From Rhizophagus irregularis (Eukaryota > Glomeromycota > Glomeromycetes > Glomerales > Glomeraceae), in assembly GCF_026210795.1 (NCBI RefSeq), contig NC_089440.1, forward strand, positions 806,001 to 870,000: a stretch of DNA of 64,000 nucleotides, read 5' to 3'. The first letter of the stretch is position 1. Each line of letters starts with the position of its first letter. Positions 57,901 to 64,000 of this stretch are shown piece after piece. A program made the translations under genes and the position numbers. A model generated the notes under the pieces. The model searched no databases and had not been told where the DNA came from. It saw only the letters and a program-made list of their open reading frames with translations.

Positions 57901-58361
57901 TGCAAAAAGCAGAAAATACGAACGAATGGGTTTGAATACAATTATTTTAGTAATATTTAAGAAATTAGATCCGGAAATTTCAGAAAAGTTTATCGTGCGA
58001 ATGGAAAAATTCTGATCATTGTAAAAGATCATTCATTAGGTAATTATAAAAAATAATCTACAATTTTTAGTATCTATATAAATTTTATATCTTAGACTTC
58101 AACCTCCAATGAGAAATATAATTTCATAGTAATAATATTAATTATTGATTTTTAAAAATTTGTACTGTACCAGATATGATAAAAAATATTCAATTCGACT
58201 TGGTGGTGGAAAAAGAATATAATAGTTTAAATAATTATTTCATTTATTTGTTAGAAAATTATAATGATCAATTAAAAAAAAAATATTTGTTGGTCATGGA
58301 ATACGCTGATAGTGAAATTCTTCATGATTATTTGAAAAAATATTTTCGGCAATCTAGTTAG
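57901..58361 (+). pseudogene. Protein kinase pseudogene, N-lobe and hinge
   Basis: Starts with the same block as at 30.4 kb (GCAAAAAGCAGAAAATACGA). The translation gives EYNYFSNI, a stop, then EIRSGNFRKVYRA (damaged glycine loop). After about 150 bases of non-coding sequence, an open frame at 58176-58361 reads MIKNIQFDLVVEKEYNSL. It continues to KYLLVMEYADSEILHDYL, which is the hinge of tyrosine-kinase-like proteins in these fungi. The catalytic loop is not present here. Confidence 0.7.
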
Positions 58362-60500
58362 TTTCTGTCGTGTCATCCCTAATACAATATATTATAAATT
58401 TTTTAATTAAAGGGCTTTAATATATTTATGATATTATTTATCTTATTAAGCAAATATTTCTTTTAAAAATGTTCTTTCTTTTATAACTAATTGTAATTTT
58501 TTTTTAATTTTTATAACAATAAAAAAAGATTTTTATATAAAGTTTAAAAATTTATTAGTATTTCTATTATTTTTTATAGTTAAGTCCACTATAATAAAAA
58601 TTTTTTCGATGATATCACAATAAAATTTTAAGAGTAATGTATTTTATCATTTTATCTGAGGATGAAAATTCTTCATTAATTCCTTTACTGTATACTGTAT
58701 ATTATTCTAGAAGATTGCAAAGTTGACAATAACTTTAGTTCGTAAAGGAATTAAAGTCAAAGAAATTCTATGCGAACTTGAGAGAGTTCAAATATAATAG
58801 ATCATGAAGATGGATATCATCTTATGACAGAAGGAGTTGCTTAAGAGTCAGCACATAGTAACCTTCGCGAGAAAATCACTGAAGAAATTCGGCCTCTTGA
58901 AGCAGTTTATAAATGCGATCACAATAATTATTTTAGAAGTCAATTAGATAGTTTTGCAGAATGTGAGATAACAGTCTTCAACTGATCCAGTAGGAGACAG
59001 AGAGAAAATACCAGCAAAATAAAAGTTTTAGGTTAAGACGGGGTAGCGTTCCACATAATTTGTAGGTTATATAAAAGATTAATCATTTGTATTTACTTAA
59101 TTCAATTAAAATATTTTTTTCAATATATTCCTGGTACTTTTATCATTGCATTACATTATAAAGGGAGGATGCTACTATCTTGGAATGGATCTTAAGTTAG
59201 ACGATCTTTTAGAAAAGGTAACGTTTTAGACTTTTAGTCATACCAGATACCTACATTTATTTATTTCATATATTAAAGTATATTAATCACTTATTTAGAA
59301 ACAAGATAATGTTACGCCATACATATGCAGTTAAAACATTCCAAAGTTATTACAGTTATTGAACAAGACATTTTCTAAGCGAAAGGCGTAGTTGTTGGGA
59401 AACAAATATTTTTGATAATTTGTTCATATTGTATGGTATTTTCTTTTATTTATTATATTTATTTTTTTTTTCATTTCAATAGGGATACTTCTGATGCGTG
59501 GGGCAAATTGTGTCTCCACATTATATGATGAAAAAAAAGAACCTGCTAAAGTTGGTGGATTATATGTTAATCTTAAGATTCACTCGTTTGCTTTTCTTGT
59601 TTAGAATCAGACCATTAGAATCATAGGTATTTTATTTCTTTCCTTTTTTTAAACCATTGTGTATTTCTGAATGTGTGAAAAGTAAATGACTTAAGTAATG
59701 CCAGATATTTGGTCCAATTGTGCAGATGGACAACACTAGCTTGCTTTCAAAAATCACGTGAATCTGATAAGGTGTTGATGGTTATCCAATATGTATATTT
59801 TTCTCAGAATATTTTTTTTTTAAAAAAAAAAAATTGATTGAGACCAAATCCAAATGCTCCTAAGATAATATAAGTTTAGTATATTAAAAATTCTTTTTGA
59901 TTATCACAATATTACTCATAATTATGATAAAATGAATGGTCATAGTTCATTAGCTAAAAAATTTTATCTTTTTCTATACTCACCACCATGATAGTATATC
60001 CTTTTTGGATTATTTCAATTGATTTTTCATCGTAAAACGATAAATTTTATTTTTGTTCATTAACAGAATATCAAGAAAAAAATATCCATTACTTAAAAGA
60101 GATTAATTTCCTAGCACAAAAAGTCACATTGTGAAGATCTTGAAAAATATGATTGTGAATTTTCACATGGAAGTTGTGCACTTGTGCTATTGAAGCGAAT
60201 ACATTAGTACATCAGAATCACAGGAAATTTGGGACAGGCTGAACAAAACTTATGACCAGAATAATTTATTGAAGAATGAGAAATTTCCTCCTCCAAGTTC
60301 TATTTCTTCTTCTGATAAATCTGAGAGATTATTGAAATTCGTAATCACCTTCTTACTACGTACAATACCACGCATAAATTGAATCAAGAGATCAATATTG
60401 ATGGGATAAAAAAAGTTCATCGCATTATGCTAAAGGAAACTTCAATGGACCATGGAATAATAGAAAAAATATGCAACAAGCAGGAAAATTTCGAACAATG
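58362..60500. other. Region with possible decayed exons
   Basis: No intact gene. Short protein-like stretches occur: 58802-58950 (EDGYHLMTEGVA, stop, ESAHSNLREKITEEI) and 59500-59600 (MMKKKEPAKVGGLYVNLKI). A further stretch at 60080-60400 is of similar quality. None is recognised. They may be relics of another gene inserted into, or recombined with, the kinase copy. Confidence 0.3.
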
Positions 60501-60519
60501 ATACGGTGATCATTTTCAA

Positions 60520-60725
60520 ATTTACCTATGTCGATCCCAAAAGATTCACTAATCAACGAAGAAATGATTCCCCCGATGAAAATAGTGATGTTTACAGTAT
60601 TGGTCAGAGGTGCAAGGCGAAGAACGCGATGTCGATTTGGTTATAGATATTAAAGAAGGTCTTAGAGAATAACCTGTTCCTGGTGCGCCAGAAGATTATG
60701 TAGAAATTATATACTGGCGAGTAAA
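60520..60725 (+). pseudogene. Protein kinase pseudogene, C-lobe remnant
   Basis: Homologous to 30512-30655 (INEEMIPPMKIVMFTVLV in one frame, NSDVYSIG in another), and extends further to EERDVDLVIDIKEGLRE and PVPGAPEDYVEI. These match the end of the C-lobe (x-R-E-x-P-x-P-x-T-P-E-D-Y). The GVLLWEISSDQPPF stretch is deleted. It is probably the 3' end of the copy that starts at 57.9 kb. Confidence 0.7.
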
Positions 60726-61931
60726 ATATTAAACTAACTAGTTTTCTTATAAAAAGAGAAAAAAATAAATCAAAAATGGGTAAGTGATTTCCTTTATTTT
60801 TTTTTGATTTTTTGATTTTTTTTTTTTTTTGAGAACAGAAAAGAATAAATAAAAATGATTTCTTTTTCAAAAAAAAAAGAATAAAGAAGGTTAGTTTTTT
60901 CATTCTTCACTAGTATTTAAATTTTATCCGAGTTTTTTTCGCCTGAATTGAGAATTATGGTGTAAAATCTAAAAACTAAAAAATATGGCAAGATCGCATT
61001 TTAGGAATATGATATCTAATCCAGAAAATATGCCAAAGTTATGATTGTAAAATTTTAATTATAATCATCAACTCGATGTAAAAAACCTCAGCATTAGTAG
61101 TTACATATAATTTAATGGTTTCATATAATATTTTAAAAATTTATTTACTTTATTTCACAGTTTTTTTTTTAAACATTTGAACATATACAAATAATTGATT
61201 ACTACCGATTTTAATTAAATAATAGGTTTCAGCTTTCATCTATATAATAAAAAAAAAGTGGAGACGTTTAGACTACTTCCTGTATAAATAATGTTGAATT
61301 GTGCAATGTATGGTTGTCTGCGCCTGATCTATCCCGTTTACTGTTAGGTTGGACAATTTGATCGGATAGCTTGATCAGCGAGTGCCGTATTACGATGAAC
61401 AATTTGATCGGACAATTTGATCGGCACTTTCCGTCCATGATGATTACCAATGTGTAAAAAAATTTAACTGCCATTACAATTATAAAATATAGGGCTAAGG
61501 TCTAGTAAAACAGTCGTTATTTGTCCGACACATAGCCAAGGACTTTTAAGTTACAGTCAAGAGTCAAGACCATGCAATATCTGTCTATCGTGTAAGAACT
61601 AATCTTATTTCACGGAGTCACTGGAATATCATGATTTTCACACAGCCGTGAAAATCATTGATATCCTTGAAATAACTATTACAAATTTCATTCTCTGACA
61701 TCGATGATCCATAATCCTGATACAAAAATCCTGTCAGTTCTAAAATCTTGCAAATCAAAATCCCAATGAGGATCACAGAATCCCCGTCGGTTAAAAATCC
61801 TGCTGGTAAAATCCTGAAATTTAGAAGTCTGAAATTCAAATAAATTTGTAATACGTACTATGCAAATTACCTTTAAATTCTTTGTTAAACCAATTAATAT
61901 AATTATTAGTAACATTATTAAACGCAAAATA
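60726..61931. other. Intergenic region
   Basis: No gene. 61700-61830 has AAAATCCTG and GGGATTTT-type motifs, seen again near 62580-62700 and loosely like the MITE at 36.8 kb. 61330-61440 holds a repeated ACAATTTGATCGG. Confidence 0.4.
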
Positions 61932-62115
61932 CAGTCAAACCTTTATATAACGATATGTCGGGACATATATGAAATTTTTAGAAAATATCGTTATATCAAA
62001 GTTATACCGATATTTATATGTCCTCACATATAGTGGGAAAATAAAATTTTATCGGTATAACAAGTTTTTAATAGTATATCGGTATATCGAATATCGGTAT
62101 ATCGAGGTTAGACTG
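61932..62115. mobile_element. 184-bp pogo-like MITE, TSD TA
   Basis: The ends are CAGTCAAACCTTTATATAAC and the complement of CAGTCTAACCTCGATATACC, each next to TA. The interior has repeated TATCGGTATA. CAGTCAAACCTC with TA duplications is typical of pogo/Tigger-related elements. Confidence 0.75.
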
Positions 62116-63314
62116 TAAATGTTATTATTAACGCAAAATATTCGTAATTTCATTACAATTATTAAAAACAAATGATTTAGAAATTTAATAAGATTATATT
62201 TATAAATTTCCATTTATTTTTATATTTTTTTAAGCAAATTAATTAGAAATTTCAAATTCATAATCAAAATTATAAAAGCAAGGTTATTTGATGATCAATA
62301 ATCGGCATAATTCTTTATCAAACGTTGCTCATCAACATCTACTTGTTCTAATTTTTTGTTATACCATAAAGCTTCACATTGTTTTAAAAAAAATCGATTT
62401 TCTAGAATACTTTTTTTTTAAAAAAAAAATACAATCATACAAAAATATATTAATTGAAATTTGCGACAATCTAAATAGTAATTTATTAGTGATGCAAATA
62501 GCTGAATATAAATAAACTAAGACTCGCATCATTTTTTAAATTATAATTCGCCTAATTAAAAAAAAATTATTATTTTTTAAATTTCGGGATTTAACTGTCA
62601 GAATTTTATATTGTCAGGTTTCTATAATTGTTGGGATTTTGATCTGTCGGAATTTTTAGGACTGTCAATATCGGGATTATGAACTAAGATTATGGATGTC
62701 AAGAATCCAGTAAACCGTAACTTATATTGCAGATCATGTGTTTATTATAATGCTTTGAAACGCAACTTATTTACGAAATGAATGTCAATTCTAGTTAATA
62801 ATACTTATTAGATTAAAAATTTGTTTGATGTTCTAGAATGATGATTCTCAAATAATGTGATTGCAATTAAAGAAAAAAGCATGATTACATTGATAGAATT
62901 ATTTATTTATAACGATAAAAAAATATTTGTTGGTTGTCACGCCTAAAAATTTTCAATGTCAAAAGTTTTTCAAAAAAATTCATTCGATACCATAAGTATG
63001 ATAAATACTTTTAGACACATAATCAGTATGTTAAAAATTAATTTTGTAATTCATAATAATTTTAACAAATTTGGAATTTATCTCAAAAAATTTACACCGT
63101 GCTAAAAATCACATGTTGGTCTGATGTGTAGATTGGTCATCTAAAATTAATCGTCCATTTTTAATAATTTAGAAAAAATGAAATCTTTTAATGGAACTCA
63201 GAATACTGAATTTTGTTCTTTATTAAAAGGAAGTAACTCTGAAACCAAGCTATTAACAATTACATTATAACGAGATATTTAATAATCATATACCTCCAAC
63301 TAAATGTTTTCAAG
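62116..63314. other. Intergenic region
   Basis: An open frame of 75 codons at 62288-62515 has no recognisable domain. AT-rich, nothing else seen. Confidence 0.4.
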
Positions 63315-63758
63315 ATGAACCGAAATTTTATTTTTGTCTTCATTTTATTTGCTACATTTTCCATGATCAATGCCGTTCCAACTTCGTGAAAGAGAAACGC
63401 GAAAGATGTTGACTTTACTCACTGTAACAGTCACATCTGGCCCTCCTGTTTCTTACAATCCCGCGAGTTTTACTGTTTCCGGTAAATTAAGTAAAGGTGA
63501 TATAACTGTAAGACAAACCTTCCTTAGAATTGAATATGATGAAGCGGATAGTATCTCTCCAAAAACTCCTTTAGGCAACATCCATTATCAGGCCCTAGGC
63601 CAATCACTTAAAGCAGGAGAACAACTGAATTTACTATTACTGCAAAGTAAATGAGACACCTACCACATAGTATTAAAGTTGCTGTTGTGGATCAACCCAG
63701 TGATCCAAAAGATCCATATGAGGTCCATGCTTGTGCAATTGATACGGTTTTACCTTGA
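63315..63758 (+). pseudogene. Broken secreted MD-2/ML-type lipid-recognition protein gene
   Basis: The ATG at 63315 opens a signal peptide (MNRNFIFVFILFATFSMINA), then V-P-T-S and TGA. Shifting frame at this point restores FQLRERET, then TLLTVTVTSGPPVS, SFTVSGKLSKGDIT, and QALGQSLKAGEQ. Another shift near 63625 is followed by FTITAK and, later, IKVAVVDQPSDPKDPYEVHA before a TGA at 63756. The order fits ML-domain (MD-2-related, NPC2-like) proteins, a secreted family expanded in Glomeromycotina. At least two frameshifts and a stop make it a pseudogene. ML proteins bind sterols or lipids. Confidence 0.75.
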
Positions 63759-64000
63759 ACGAAAGCATAGCTCAATGTTAGTTACCCTTAAAAAAAAAAA
63801 AAAGTAGTTAAATTACTAAATTTACACTACAAAACTTAACTTTTGGGGTTAAATTTTACACTATAATATAAAATTTAACTTTCAATTAAAAAAATTTGAA
63901 TAAAAAAATATGTATTTTCATATAAATATATTTTGATTAATATATTTTTTCGATTAAAAAAAATTAAAACCTTTCTGTTTCAAAGGTAACATTATCAATT

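Noticed and set aside
63370-63654. Intact 94-residue secreted protein
   Set aside because: This frame lacks the signal peptide, which lies in another frame just upstream, and it ends before the conserved C-terminal part found in a third frame.

Overview
This window looks like an accessory, repeat-rich part of a nuclear genome from an arbuscular mycorrhizal fungus, most likely Rhizophagus or a close relative in Glomeromycotina. The evidence is very AT-rich DNA, short GT-AG introns, dispersed BTB-BACK-TLDc genes, broken protein-kinase copies of the type expanded in these fungi, a decayed MD-2/ML-type lipid-recognition gene and a Helitron relic with the DUF6570-like region. I saw no bacterial or organellar genes. 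The species call rests on family recognition, not on a database search.

Layout. 1-7.9 kb holds the 3' part of one BTB-TLDc gene, one complete copy (2565-4057) and one dead copy (5862-7875), the last next to a Tc1/mariner transposase fragment. 8.8-9.5 kb is a pyrimidine-only minisatellite. 12-26 kb carries four paralogous four-exon genes on the minus strand (195, 193, 189 and 178 aa) for small beta-rich proteins that look actinoporin/cytolysin-like. Each is followed, on its 5' side, by a conserved plus-strand TATA box with no open reading frame behind it. The third copy has lost the 3' splice site of intron 1. Between these copies sit fold-back elements and miniature transposons, including a 713-bp nested palindrome at 13.5-14.2 kb.

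28.3-39.8 kb has two more complete BTB-TLDc genes (28341-29829, 37461-38942), an antisense BTB fragment, a kinase pseudogene, a retroposed element with 15-bp target duplications, a 1.5-kb transposon with CCCTATAA termini and a Helitron relic. 40-44 kb is a cluster of five different tandem arrays, mostly built of palindromes. 44.27-52.5 kb is an apparently complete 8.2-kb non-LTR retrotransposon on the minus strand (ORF1 730 aa with RRM-like folds and a zinc knuckle; ORF2 1893 aa with APE endonuclease, reverse transcriptase, RNase H and a terminal zinc finger), with 17-bp target duplications. 53.4-54.8 kb is a second CCCTATAA element in opposite orientation. 55.9-57.4 kb is a fifth substantial BTB-TLDc gene, followed by kinase relics to 60.7 kb. 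The window ends with a pogo-like miniature element and a broken secreted ML-domain gene.

The intact genes share no obvious pathway. The BTB-TLDc proteins are probable adaptors (BTB and BACK are typical of Cullin-3 substrate receptors; TLDc is linked to V-ATPase and oxidative-stress roles in other eukaryotes). The four-gene family may be a membrane-active protein set, but that is inference from fold-like motifs. The main theme is duplication, gene conversion and repeated transposon insertion.
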